A DNA stretch of 64,000 nt. Origin: Lewinellaceae bacterium. Lineage in GTDB: Bacteria; Bacteroidota; Bacteroidia; Chitinophagales; Saprospiraceae. The translations under genes and the position numbers were made by a program. Shown piece by piece: positions 51,326 to 60,773 of the stretch. The notes below the pieces were generated by a model. It was not told the DNA's origin. It ran no database searches and saw only the letters and a program-made list of their open reading frames with translations. The stretch covers positions 62,001-126,000 of the forward strand of contig JADJOD010000007.1 in NCBI GenBank assembly GCA_016713985.1, read 5' to 3'. How positions within the stretch are numbered: position 1 is the stretch's first letter; every line of letters begins with the position of its first letter.

Positions 51326-52141
51326 TCAATCGAGTCGCTTTTGAATGTCGATCAGATGCAGAAATATTTCTTCGATTTTCTGTTGCTGGTTTACTGTTTC
51401 CACGTCTAAGAAAAAGCCGCCCTGTGCATCTATTACTTTTCCGGGCGTACATCCAGGTAAAAAGCGATAGGCCCGGATGAAAGCCTCCACCTCTCCAAGC
51501 GGCCGCAGCCGGAACGTATCTGAAAACACATAATCGCACCATGCCGGTTGGCAGATTTGCAACATCTCCGTAGTGATACCTCCCTTTACTGTCAGTTTCA
51601 AAGGGCTGACCGGGGCGCCGATGGCAACAGCGCCGTTTCTCCATATTCCGCTTTCGGTTGCGCAGGGGCCTTCCCATAATTTACAGTCAGGCGGATCGGG
51701 AATAAAATGTTTGGCAAAAGAAAGCAAGGGGTCTTTACACGCCATCATAAAATCTTCACACTCCTGGGAGGTAGCGTAAGTAAAATTCCCGTTTTCGTAG
51801 TGACAAACCGTGTTGCTGTTCAAAAAAATAATGGTGCCCGTTGGAGTCAGATTCGTGCATATCGGCGGATTTATATCCACTAAGTAATAATCGCTGCACG
51901 GGGGATTCTGGAGCGAAAAATAAAGGCAGTCGGGATCGGAGTTCCCTGTAAAATTGGTGTAGGCAACTGTGCTTCCAATGAAAGGCGATGTGAACTCCAT
52001 ATAAAAACCGGGTGTAGGCAAACCGTTACACGGGTAATCATCCGAATAGCCTATTTTGACAGGACAATTTTGAGCCATACCCTTGTTTGGGATCAGATAA
52101 GAAATGGCAATAAACACAGCATAATAGCAAAAATATTTCAT
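51326..52141 (-). CDS. Secreted protein of the cysteine-rich cluster
   Basis: 271 residues from ATG 52141. Signal peptide 1-23 (ends KGMAQ), a Cys-containing beta domain (CPVKIGYSDDYPCNGLPTPGFYMEF), the conserved GAVAIGAPVSPLKLTVKGGITTEMLQICQPAWCDYVF and RLRPLGEVEAFIRAYRFLPGCTPGKVIDAQGG, and a helical end (QQQKIEEIFLHLIDIQKRL). The C-terminal module resembles that at the end of phage tail-fibre-like and T9SS-associated Bacteroidota proteins. Function unknown. It is 19 bp from the giant PKD protein gene upstream on the same strand. Confidence 0.7.
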   Translation of the reverse strand: MKYFCYYAVFIAISYLIPNKGMAQNCPVKIGYSDDYPCNGLPTPGFYMEFTSPFIGSTVAYTNFTGNSDPDCLYFSLQNPPCSDYYLVDINPPICTNLTPTGTIIFLNSNTVCHYENGNFTYATSQECEDFMMACKDPLLSFAKHFIPDPPDCKLWEGPCATESGIWRNGAVAIGAPVSPLKLTVKGGITTEMLQICQPAWCDYVFSDTFRLRPLGEVEAFIRAYRFLPGCTPGKVIDAQGGFFLDVETVNQQQKIEEIFLHLIDIQKRLD

Positions 52142-52160
52142 ATTTGACCAGTTTTTCCGG

Positions 52161-55100
52161 TTAAAAGCCAATCTTGATTGCCTTTTTGGTGATTTGTCCT
52201 TTACTTTCGACGACTAACTGATACAGGTACACACCCTGCGAAAGATGCCCCCCATCGTACGTCGTTTCATAGTAACCGGGGAGAGTATCTTCTTCCCGCC
52301 TGATTACCTGTATGAGTTTTCCCGTGAAATCGAGCAGATTGATCGTCACATCGGCTGCCGGGCCCGCTTCAATCAGGTATTGGATATTGACTTTGCCGGT
52401 GAATGGGTTGGGGTGAATTTCCAGTTCCATCTCGTTCGGAGTGGAAGAGAGTTTACTTGCGAGGTTTCTCAGCGCGGGCGATTCTTCCGTAAAATTAGTG
52501 TTTTTGGGCGGCGGTTCTTGCTCCAGGATGCACGGGTTAATGGAAAAATGCGGCCCCGTCGGGTTGCTGCTTGCAGGCACAATCTCGATACCGCCGTCAG
52601 GTAGTATCTCAATGTAATTTTTCGCCATAATCCGGGAGGGACCCGATATAACCGGTGTGGAGCCGGGGGCACATTGGATTCCCAGTGTTATTGTAGTCCG
52701 CCTCACTATCGTCCCGCTTGGTGTGCATCCGACAAACGCATTGCTGACCAAAGGTTCATCGACATAAACAAGAAACGGATCCGGGCTGCCGGTATAGCCC
52801 CATATCGGGTACTCCGAGGCGCTAAGAGAAACGGAAAACCAATATGCTTCCAGTCCGCCCGGGTTGGTAACATATTGAAAATAATCGCTTTCGCATACGC
52901 GGCCTTTGTATAGTCCGGAGCTGTTATCCAACTCCAATACGACCGTTTTTGACCCGTATGGCGCTTGCTGAGCGTTCGCAGGAGGGGTTATCGTATAATT
53001 TACACGCACCGACCGGGGCAGTAGCGAAGTCTGGTAATTCGCCAGATGCGCATCAAAATACAGGTCGAAACATACTGCACCGCCGACGCATACATTGGGG
53101 TTGTCTCCGGCCATCCATAACTCCGGCTCCGCTCCCGACAGAATATAACGCATCGTTTTAAAACGCTTGGAACACCCGGTAACGTTGTCAATAACCGTCA
53201 TCGTCAGGTACGGCGTCTGGATAGTCGGGGTAAAAGTCCCGTTTTGAGGCAGTTGCGTATTACCGTAATAAGAAAGGGTGGTCGGAGGCGCAGGAGACCA
53301 AATGACGCTGATATTCGACAAATTGAGGCCCGAAGAGATATAGTTATTATTGCCTTCCCAAAGCGGGACGCTGCTGCCCGCAACGGCGGATTTGACAGCA
53401 GGTTGGTACCCGGTGTATTTCCAGGAATCTTTGATGACCACCGTTACTTCATCCTCCGCATAGCAGCCGGAGATAATGTTCATGTACCGAACCTTGTACA
53501 GATAATTTCCCGGAAAACTGCTGACTAATTCGTCCACCGGCAGGTGTGTGGTATAATTGCCGGCAGCAGACAAGTCGTGGTGGCGGTTTGTGGTCGTCCA
53601 TTGGTACTGAAAAAATATGGCGCCCCAACCGCTGCCGACCGGTGTGCCCTGTGCAAGCAATTCTTCTTCGTCGCGGGCGCAAATGACCGGCGGCCCCGTC
53701 AGGTTGACGGACAGGTCGTTGGCGACACTGGTCACCGTGATATTTTCATTAGCCGTGCATCCGCCGTATATATCCGCTACGGTGAGCGTATATATAATGT
53801 TTTGCCCGGCCGGAAAACCCTGTATCACAGGATTCGGGATATTGGCATCGCTCAGGTAATCCAGGTGCGCCGGATCGGCGGCCGTCCATGTAAATGTATA
53901 GTTCCCGGAACCGCCCAAGTTGTGCGGATCGGCGCCCAACTCCTGGTATTGATTGCCGCCGCCCGCGCAGGTGAGCCAGGAACCCCAGATATCGAAATTG
54001 AGCGGGGCCGCCGTGACCGTTATTGTTTGAGTCAGGCTACAATTGGCGCCGTCGGAAACGGTCACTTCATAAACCTCGCTGCCTTGTTGAGGGGCGGTAA
54101 ATGTGGGGTTGTCGCCTGTCAGGTCATTCGCCCAGGTAAAAGTGTATGAATTTAATATACCGCCGGATGCCAAAGGCCCATCGCTAAATTTACCTATAGT
54201 TCCGGGGCAACGATAAATATTGGCAGGAACATTAAACCTTAGCGGAACTCGTAATTTTATTACTGCACTTAACTCGGCAGTAAACCCATTTACATCCACA
54301 ATATTTACTTCACATCTTATTTTAGTAATCTCTCCGGATGGGAATCGTTCAAAAAATAAATGGCTTAAATTCGGCGTGACAGTGGCTGAATTAGCATTTC
54401 CCGTAAAAAAATCTGTGATTTCTTCGTTAGTAGATGGGTCATACGCGTGCCACTCGTATGATTCTATTGAACATCCCGATCTAACAGTGGCAGTTGCGGG
54501 TTGATCACATGAGGAATAATCTACAATAATCTCTGAAATGTCAGGCTTCGCGGGGTGCAAGTCAACAAAGATAGGTTGGGTTATGTGGTAGAGCATTTCG
54601 GGGAATTGCGACAATGCCGCGGCAACCGGGTATGGGCTTTGGCAGTCAACTTTATAAATATCGGCAGTAATACGTAGTGTGCCTTTTGTGCAGCCTGTTC
54701 CGAATTCATAATTCCATAAATTTAATCCGATATCCGGTAATATGTCCATATAACCGGGCTGTCCGCTGAGCGGATCGCCGATATGAATTTCATCTCCCAT
54801 GGTGAGGTTCTTTATATGAAGAACGGCGAAATAACGATCTCCATTTGTGCAACTCGCAAACCCTGAAAAGGGGTGATTGCCATCGATCCCAATCTGAAAT
54901 AATTCTCCGGACTCCAGAACATAATGCCCGGTAACAGGGTCAACTACCGGGTTATCAGGGTATTTTACTTCCAGCCACATAGCAGGACTGGGTGGAATAG
55001 GAGTCGGAGAACCGATGGTGACAGTAATCCAATCCGAATACGTGCCCACCGCATCCGTTACGTCAACACGAATCGTATAAAACCCCTCTGCCAAACCACC

Positions 55101-56186
55101 AGCTAATGTACAGTCGTAAAAATTTTGCGGAATGTTAAGGCAACTGTTGGGTATCGTGATCAATTCATTTCCTTCATAGACAGTAAAATAGTACTGCTCC
55201 GGCCCGGTCAGGTTGAACACGTCTGCAAAAGCCACTAATACCAGGGGCATATTAGGTTGAAAAGAACCGAATGCCGCTAACTCCACGTCCGGGATGTTTC
55301 CGGAAAGGGTTATCGTGTGCATGCAAGGGCTGCTGGAGTATCCATTATTATCAGTTGCCACAAGTGTAAAATTGTACCCCATTCCATTGGGATCAACTCC
55401 CGGGGCAGGCAAGGTCACTAAAATACTTGCCGATTGGCCATTGGGCGATGGGGCAATAGAAGGGGGAGTAGTCCAGTCATAGTCAAAAGGGCCTATGCCC
55501 GTAGGCGAACCGGAAAGCGTAACCGTTTGCCCCGCGCCTGCCAAAGTAGGTCCGTTAATATGGCACTCAGGGTATGAAGGGCCGTTGTCTGAACACCCGG
55601 TAATACATATTTGCTTGGTCAGTGTCCGGGTTTGAGTGCCATTGGAAACGGTAAGTTTTACAGGGTAGCATCCTGATTCGCTATAGATATGAGCAGGGTT
55701 TTGTTCAGTAGAAGTGCCGCCGTCGCCAAAATCCCATTGCCACGAATTAGAACCGCTTTCCGACCAATCTTCAAAAAGGACGGAGCAACCGTCGTAGTTA
55801 TATTCAAAATTGAAATCGGCTACCAGACAATCCGCCGTACATTTATTGTCAAAGTAAAAGCTGGCTGAACCGGAGCAGCCATTCCCCATCAGTGCAGTCA
55901 GGGTGTAATATTTATACCCTAAACCTGTAAAAATGGCAACACCTGAGGAATTTTCGATAAGCACTGGGTTTTCACCGGCCAGATCCAACTTAAAAGTAAA
56001 GGGTGGTGGGTTTTGCCCAGGACCGTTGCCTACGCTCTGAACCGTAAGAATCATTTGACCGTCCATCGCTCCAGGATAGGATTCGGGAGTTCCGGTTATA
56101 AGAATTTCATCCTGAGCCTTACAAAATGAAGCGCTCAGTAAAGTCAAGATAAAAGCCAATGATATATGGCGGGAAACGTAAAGCAT
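52161..56186 (-). CDS. Giant secreted PKD-domain protein with T9SS sorting domain
   Basis: 1341 residues. Signal peptide 1-24 (FCKAQ). A PKD domain at about 115-195 (NSWQWDFGDGGTSTEQNPAHIY), many Ig/PKD-like beta modules with paired cysteines through about 1180, and a T9SS type A sorting domain at about 1255-1341 (MELEIHPNPFTGKVNIQYLIE ... TKKAIKIGF). Such proteins are exported by T9SS and attach to the cell surface or are shed; adhesion is the commonest role proposed. It forms one minus-strand run with the cysteine-rich paralogues. Confidence 0.85.
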   Translation of the reverse strand: MLYVSRHISLAFILTLLSASFCKAQDEILITGTPESYPGAMDGQMILTVQSVGNGPGQNPPPFTFKLDLAGENPVLIENSSGVAIFTGLGYKYYTLTALMGNGCSGSASFYFDNKCTADCLVADFNFEYNYDGCSVLFEDWSESGSNSWQWDFGDGGTSTEQNPAHIYSESGCYPVKLTVSNGTQTRTLTKQICITGCSDNGPSYPECHINGPTLAGAGQTVTLSGSPTGIGPFDYDWTTPPSIAPSPNGQSASILVTLPAPGVDPNGMGYNFTLVATDNNGYSSSPCMHTITLSGNIPDVELAAFGSFQPNMPLVLVAFADVFNLTGPEQYYFTVYEGNELITIPNSCLNIPQNFYDCTLAGGLAEGFYTIRVDVTDAVGTYSDWITVTIGSPTPIPPSPAMWLEVKYPDNPVVDPVTGHYVLESGELFQIGIDGNHPFSGFASCTNGDRYFAVLHIKNLTMGDEIHIGDPLSGQPGYMDILPDIGLNLWNYEFGTGCTKGTLRITADIYKVDCQSPYPVAAALSQFPEMLYHITQPIFVDLHPAKPDISEIIVDYSSCDQPATATVRSGCSIESYEWHAYDPSTNEEITDFFTGNANSATVTPNLSHLFFERFPSGEITKIRCEVNIVDVNGFTAELSAVIKLRVPLRFNVPANIYRCPGTIGKFSDGPLASGGILNSYTFTWANDLTGDNPTFTAPQQGSEVYEVTVSDGANCSLTQTITVTAAPLNFDIWGSWLTCAGGGNQYQELGADPHNLGGSGNYTFTWTAADPAHLDYLSDANIPNPVIQGFPAGQNIIYTLTVADIYGGCTANENITVTSVANDLSVNLTGPPVICARDEEELLAQGTPVGSGWGAIFFQYQWTTTNRHHDLSAAGNYTTHLPVDELVSSFPGNYLYKVRYMNIISGCYAEDEVTVVIKDSWKYTGYQPAVKSAVAGSSVPLWEGNNNYISSGLNLSNISVIWSPAPPTTLSYYGNTQLPQNGTFTPTIQTPYLTMTVIDNVTGCSKRFKTMRYILSGAEPELWMAGDNPNVCVGGAVCFDLYFDAHLANYQTSLLPRSVRVNYTITPPANAQQAPYGSKTVVLELDNSSGLYKGRVCESDYFQYVTNPGGLEAYWFSVSLSASEYPIWGYTGSPDPFLVYVDEPLVSNAFVGCTPSGTIVRRTTITLGIQCAPGSTPVISGPSRIMAKNYIEILPDGGIEIVPASSNPTGPHFSINPCILEQEPPPKNTNFTEESPALRNLASKLSSTPNEMELEIHPNPFTGKVNIQYLIEAGPAADVTINLLDFTGKLIQVIRREEDTLPGYYETTYDGGHLSQGVYLYQLVVESKGQITKKAIKIGF

Positions 56187-56227
56187 ATTTTAAAAAATGA
56201 TGAGGTTTTCAATCTAATGTATTATAG

Positions 56228-56794
56228 TTAATTACCGAGTTCATTCAATATTTGTTTGAGATTTTTTTCATATATATAATTTAACTTATTTCTATTTTTC
56301 CATAATTCATCTTCAATGATTTCCTTAATAGCCTTTTTTGAGGTTATCTCAACTAAAACTCTACGAATATAACTAACAAAAGGGGGGGGCCTTTCCGAAC
56401 GTAAGCTATTAAAACAAGGTGACACTAAACGCCACTTATCCTTTTGGTTTAGAGCAATGCCAATTAAAGATGTCAAACATGCAAACTCTCTAGATTGGTC
56501 TAAGTCTGAAATACCCTCTCCATAATTATATCTTTCGTCAATGTTCTCAACAAGGTGCTTGAGGCATGAGTCACATGCTACTTTTGCAAAGAAAAGAATA
56601 ATATCTACTCTTATACTATCGCTGCTCAATGTATCATTTGAAATTTTTATCAACTTGGAAATTATCGAATCTGAGATATATTGTTGATGCTTTATTTGTT
56701 CTTGAGCAGACACAAGGATGCTTTGTTTTTGCCCATATGTGTTATTATATGTAAAAAAAATCAAGAGAAAAAGCAGCAGATTAGGCATAGACAT
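56228..56794 (-). CDS. Hypothetical exported protein in AT-rich island
   Basis: 188 residues. Signal peptide 1-21 (ends YNNTYGQ). The rest is mostly helical with three cysteines (VACDSC, EFACL, CFN) and repeated Ile/Leu/Lys stretches. No family was recognised. Its DNA is clearly more AT-rich than neighbouring genes (homopolymer A/T runs, codons ending in A/T), suggesting recent acquisition or fast evolution. Nine bp separate it from the upstream gene. Confidence 0.55.
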   Translation of the reverse strand: MSMPNLLLFLLIFFTYNNTYGQKQSILVSAQEQIKHQQYISDSIISKLIKISNDTLSSDSIRVDIILFFAKVACDSCLKHLVENIDERYNYGEGISDLDQSREFACLTSLIGIALNQKDKWRLVSPCFNSLRSERPPPFVSYIRRVLVEITSKKAIKEIIEDELWKNRNKLNYIYEKNLKQILNELGN

Positions 56795-56802
56795 AAATTT
56801 AG

Positions 56803-58473
56803 TTAAAATCCATTATCAACAGTAAATGATGAATTTGAAGTGTTATTAATTTTTCCTGTCATCGTTCTAAAAACAGAAAATTTAAACAAACTATTGTTGC
56901 CGAAATTATTTGAACCTTCAGCAGTTATCGTAACTTTTATCCGCCCCGAGTGTTCCAATACCCATTTTTTAGGGTTACTCCCAGGAAGTGAATCGGCTAT
57001 AACAATTGTACCTACATTGGGACTTGATAATCCCCATCTCGTATCATTCGGGATATAATAAGCTGTATAGCCGGAGTTGATAGAAGTGGAAAAAATCTCA
57101 ACTTCACAGATGCCGTTACCCGGCCCGCTTTTTTGCGGATTGCTAAAAGATATTGATTGTATATCTGGTTCAAGCAAATTCTGCGGCCCGCTTTTGGTAT
57201 AATATACACAATGCCAGTCAATTTTATTTGATGCTCTGCTACCCAATAAACCATCTTCATTCATATTATAACCTGGAAAATTATTGTTAATTTGAATTCG
57301 AACATATTCTTTAAAGGTGTTTTTAGTAGCCCAGAAAGCATATGTTTGGCCATCTTCAATATCAGTAATACCTGGCCTGTCCCAACTATAAATACGCCAC
57401 CCTTTAGGAAATCCATCAAACGACACATCTACATATGTAGGAGTATTGTCTTCATCAACACTTCCACTAGGATCGTCATTTGCTTCATCCATATTAGCAG
57501 GGAAATCTACCACACTAGAGGAAGTATTTCCCGGAGTGCCTCCATGAGTAACTTTCATAGTTCTAGTTCTTCTTTGGCGAGTACAATCAAATTGAACATT
57601 AAATTGAGAAAAGAAATCGACATTAGTGGGATAAATCAAGAATTCAAACAAAATCCTCCCTCCAAAGCCTTTATCAGAGTTCGAATCTTTAGAATTAAAA
57701 CCATGTCCGTATCTAGATCCATCTATAGAGACTCTATCTATATTAATTAAATTTTGTAAATAACCTGCATCTAACCCTACTAAACGAGCATTACCACTAC
57801 CGCCGGCTTCAGGGTTTTCTATTCCTATGCACGGAGGCGAAGAAGGGCAGGGTTCTCTCGTCTTCCATATTCTAGTGTTTTTCACCCACAAGGCAGTCGC
57901 TGTAACGACATCTTCCATCCCATTGTATTTCATCACCAGTTCTATGTCTCTTACAGCAGTGCTATGATTTTGTGTTTCAAGATAAAGCGTGAGAGGCAAT
58001 TCTTGTGGAGAGAATTCCACGGCGGGTTTTCCATCAAGAAATGTAGAAAATTTCACCTCTCCTCCTTCCAGTTCTTTTTTGTCTGAATACCGCCACAGCC
58101 TCACTCCACTGCCCGATTTGTTCAACTTCAGCCAAACTTTCTGGCCTTGAATAGCAGGTACGGGGTGTAAGACTACTTTGATTAAATCAATGTCGTCGTT
58201 TAACCCTTGCCCAGGTAACAAGGAAAGAATCAATGGGTCTCCTATATCATCAATTAAATCCCCATCCGTATCATTCAAATTAGCCACAGTCACGGCCCCT
58301 TTTGTTTCTTCTTCATTATCCGGCACCAGCTGCCCGGAAATTCCATTGTAGATGCACATATCTACGGAGCCGGAAGGGCAAGCAGATATAGGGAGAGAGC
58401 CGGGTATCTGCGCTGAATGGCTCAAGGCAATCAGCATACAAACCATAGCGGCAGTCAGGGAGCGTATTTTCAT
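56803..58473 (-). CDS. Secreted hypothetical protein in AT-rich island
   Basis: 556 residues. Signal peptide 1-21 (LIALSHSAQ). Contains a Ca-binding-like stretch DTDGDLIDDIGDP (about residue 68), beta-rich regions with EFSPQELPLTLYLETQNHS, and a C-terminal Ig-like fold. The Asp-rich repeat resembles thrombospondin type 3/EF-like loops. It lacks a recognisable T9SS sorting domain. Its GC content is low compared with the window. Probably an extracellular protein of unknown role; a -7-like TATATTTG is at 58503-58510. Confidence 0.6.
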   Translation of the reverse strand: MKIRSLTAAMVCMLIALSHSAQIPGSLPISACPSGSVDMCIYNGISGQLVPDNEEETKGAVTVANLNDTDGDLIDDIGDPLILSLLPGQGLNDDIDLIKVVLHPVPAIQGQKVWLKLNKSGSGVRLWRYSDKKELEGGEVKFSTFLDGKPAVEFSPQELPLTLYLETQNHSTAVRDIELVMKYNGMEDVVTATALWVKNTRIWKTREPCPSSPPCIGIENPEAGGSGNARLVGLDAGYLQNLINIDRVSIDGSRYGHGFNSKDSNSDKGFGGRILFEFLIYPTNVDFFSQFNVQFDCTRQRRTRTMKVTHGGTPGNTSSSVVDFPANMDEANDDPSGSVDEDNTPTYVDVSFDGFPKGWRIYSWDRPGITDIEDGQTYAFWATKNTFKEYVRIQINNNFPGYNMNEDGLLGSRASNKIDWHCVYYTKSGPQNLLEPDIQSISFSNPQKSGPGNGICEVEIFSTSINSGYTAYYIPNDTRWGLSSPNVGTIVIADSLPGSNPKKWVLEHSGRIKVTITAEGSNNFGNNSLFKFSVFRTMTGKINNTSNSSFTVDNGF

Positions 58474-58553
58474 ATTTAAGGCATCTCGTTTGAATCTCGC
58501 TTCAAATATAGGCCCTTACCCCTGCAAAAAAATTGCAGTCACCCGAAAAAAAA

Positions 58554-58805
58554 TCACTCCTCATTAGTATTGTTGGCGGGAAGCCACCCGAACCGGAAAC
58601 GACCGGGTTGTACATAATAATAAGTATGCCGCCGGGAATCCCATTGGATGTCGGCCCCCATTGCGCGCATAATATCGAGTTCCTCGAAAACGGTGCGTTC
58701 ATGAACACCGAGATGTTCGGCGATTTTTTTGGCGGAGCCGGTACAGCGTTGTCGAATGAGTTGATCGAGGCGTTCGATTCTGTGGTGACGGTCAGTGAGT
58801 GTCAT
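58554..58805 (-). CDS. Short HTH DNA-binding protein
   Basis: 83 residues from ATG 58805. N-terminal winged-helix/HTH_11-like domain (RHHRIERLDQLIRQRCTGSAKKIAEHLGVHERTVFEELDIMRAMGADI) as at the start of DeoR/WYL-type regulators, but without the WYL or sugar-binding part. It may be a truncated or stand-alone regulator. The following minus-strand genes begin about 80 bp downstream; targets unknown. Confidence 0.7.
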   Translation of the reverse strand: MTLTDRHHRIERLDQLIRQRCTGSAKKIAEHLGVHERTVFEELDIMRAMGADIQWDSRRHTYYYVQPGRFRFGWLPANNTNEE

Positions 58806-59108
58806 ACCAAGCGGTGTTTGAAGATGAGTGTATGAGGAAATACACGGATTAAAAAAGAGGGTTTGGCTAGCCGGCACGGCCAGAACAATCAAAGGTCGCC
58901 ACGCCGGAAACGTATACACATATATCGTACCTCTTCAACTTATCCCAAATGCCTATCTTAGCGCTTTACCGCATCAAAAACCCCGGTTTGGCGGGTTTTG
59001 AAAGGGATAGGTGCCTCCATTTAAGCATTCAAAACTTAACACAGACTTAAACCAGCATCCGGACAGGGCCCTATCGCTACTTCTACCTTTGCGGAAAATC
59101 AAAACCTT
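58806..59108. other. 303-bp divergent promoter region
   Basis: Between the HTH gene (minus) and the response regulator (plus). Apart from the -7-like TACCTTTG at 59084-59091 nothing was recognised. Confidence 0.4.
59084..59091 (+). promoter_or_regulatory. Candidate -7 element for the two-component system
   Basis: TACCTTTG matches TAnnTTTG and ends 17 bp before the response-regulator ATG. No clear -33 partner. Confidence 0.45.
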
Positions 59109-59801
59109 ATGAAGGAAAATGCGCCTGCCAAAAAGATCCTCATTGTGGACGATGAGCCGGACATCCTCGAATTTCTGCAATACAACCTCAAAAAAGAAGG
59201 CTACCGGGTGGTGACCGCCAACGACGGAAAACACGCCCTCGACGTGGCGGAAGCCGAAAAACCAGACCTCATCATCCTCGACATCATGATGCCGGAATTA
59301 GACGGCGTGGAAACCTGCCGGGTGCTGCGCAGTCGCAAAGAGTTCGCCATGACGCCGGTTGCTTTTCTTACCGCGCGGGATGAAGATTTTTCGCAGATCA
59401 CAGCGCTCGACGTAGGCGGCGACGACTATATCACCAAACCCATCAAACCGCGCGTACTCGTCAGTCGCATCAACGCCCTGCTGCGCCGCGCTTCACGCCA
59501 GGGCGACGACGACCGCGAAACCATCGAGTTGCACGATCTGGTGATCGACAAACATAAAGTACTGGTATTCAGGGGTGAACAGGCCATCGAACTGCCGCGA
59601 AAAGAGTTCGAAATTTTGTGGCTGCTGGCTTCCAAACCGGGAAGGGTGTTTACCCGGGAGGAAATATTTGACAAAATCTGGGGCAACGACGTGATTGTAG
59701 GCAACCGCACCATCGACGTCCACATCAGAAAACTGCGCGAACGCCTCGGTGAAGAGTATATCAAAACGATGAAAGGCATCGGTTACAAATTTGATTTTTA
59801 A
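59109..59801 (+). CDS. OmpR/PhoB-type response regulator
   Basis: 230 residues. Receiver domain (1-125) with acidic pocket D14-D15, phosphoacceptor D58 (LIILDIMMP), T/S switch and K108 (YITKPIK); winged-helix DNA-binding domain (about 135-230, LPRKEFEILWLLASKPGRVFTREEIFDKIWG). Position and family fit PhoP/PhoB-like regulators of envelope or phosphate responses. The stop overlaps the kinase ATG by one base. Confidence 0.92.
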   Translation: MKENAPAKKILIVDDEPDILEFLQYNLKKEGYRVVTANDGKHALDVAEAEKPDLIILDIMMPELDGVETCRVLRSRKEFAMTPVAFLTARDEDFSQITALDVGGDDYITKPIKPRVLVSRINALLRRASRQGDDDRETIELHDLVIDKHKVLVFRGEQAIELPRKEFEILWLLASKPGRVFTREEIFDKIWGNDVIVGNRTIDVHIRKLRERLGEEYIKTMKGIGYKFDF

Positions 59802-60710
59802 TGTTCAAAAACCAGACACCCCAGCAACTCTCCGTTTATATCGCCGCGATTTCTGCCGTTCTGATGGCCCTGCTCGCATTTCTTTGCAAAGTCAGCGGCC
59901 TGCTCGTCATTACCTGGAGCAGCATCGGACTCCTGATCGCCGGTGTGTTCGTGGTGGCTTATTTGGCCAATTTTTACCTCGTCCGGTATTACATTTTTCG
60001 GCGTATTAAACTGATTTACAAGATTATACACCGTCACAAACTTCCCACGGACTTTAAGGCGGGCAAAATGGACATGACCCAGAATATCCTCCGGGACGTG
60101 GAGCAGGAGGTGGGTGAATGGGCGGAACGAAACGATCGCGACCTCGAAGAACTCGAACGTTTGGCTACCTACCGCCGCCGCTTTATCGGCGACGTGTCGC
60201 ACGAATTAAAAACGCCAATTTTTAACATCCAGGGCTTTATCCACACCCTGCTCGACGGCGCCATCCATGACCAGGAAGTCAACACCAAATACCTGCAACG
60301 CGCCGCCAAAAACGTCGACCGCCTGCAAGCCATCGTGGAAGACCTCGAAACCATCAACAAATTAGAAGCAGGGCAAATGGTACTCGACCTGCGCGAATTC
60401 GACATCCACGACCTCACGGAAGACGTTTTCTCCGACCTCGGGGGGTGTTTCCAAAGTCAGTTTTTACGACATGGAAAATTATATCCTGCTCGAAGTCAGC
60501 GACAACGGCATCGGTATCGAACCCGATCACATGAAACACGTGTTCGACCGCTTTTTCCGGGCCGACAAACACCGCTCCCGCGAAGCCGGCGGTACTGGCC
60601 TCGGGCTTTCCATCGTAAAACACATCATCGAAGCGCACAAACAAACGATCAATGTGCGCAGCACGCAGGGACAGGGCAGTACGTTTGGGTTTACGCTGGA
60701 AAAAGCGTGA
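59801..60710 (+). pseudogene. Sensor histidine kinase with internal deletion and frameshift
   Basis: The N-terminal part (frame 59801) has two transmembrane helices (about 12-33, 40-62), a HAMP-like linker and HisKA with phosphoacceptor H134 (DVSHELKTPIFNIQGFIHTLL). At a run of six G (60440-60445) the frame changes, and the following coding frame (from about 60447, VSKVSFYDMENYILLEVSDNGIG to 60710) supplies only the end of the HATPase: DNGIG, FDRFFRADK and GGTGLGLSIVKHII. The N-box and surrounding 45-50 residues are missing, so ATP binding should fail. If real, the response regulator has lost its kinase; an assembly deletion is possible. Confidence 0.7.
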
Positions 60711-60769
60711 ATTGTTGGATTGTTACATTGTTACATTGTTACAATTCAACAATGTAACAATCCAACAAT
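60711..60769. terminator. 22-bp stem hairpin between convergent genes
   Basis: A perfect inverted repeat (60711-60732 and 60748-60769) built of ATTGTTGGATTGTTACATTGTT with a 15-base loop lies exactly between the kinase stop and the end of the cytochrome gene. It probably terminates both transcripts; the simple ATTGTTACA-type sequence looks like a dispersed repeat. Confidence 0.6.
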
Positions 60770-60773
60770 CCCC

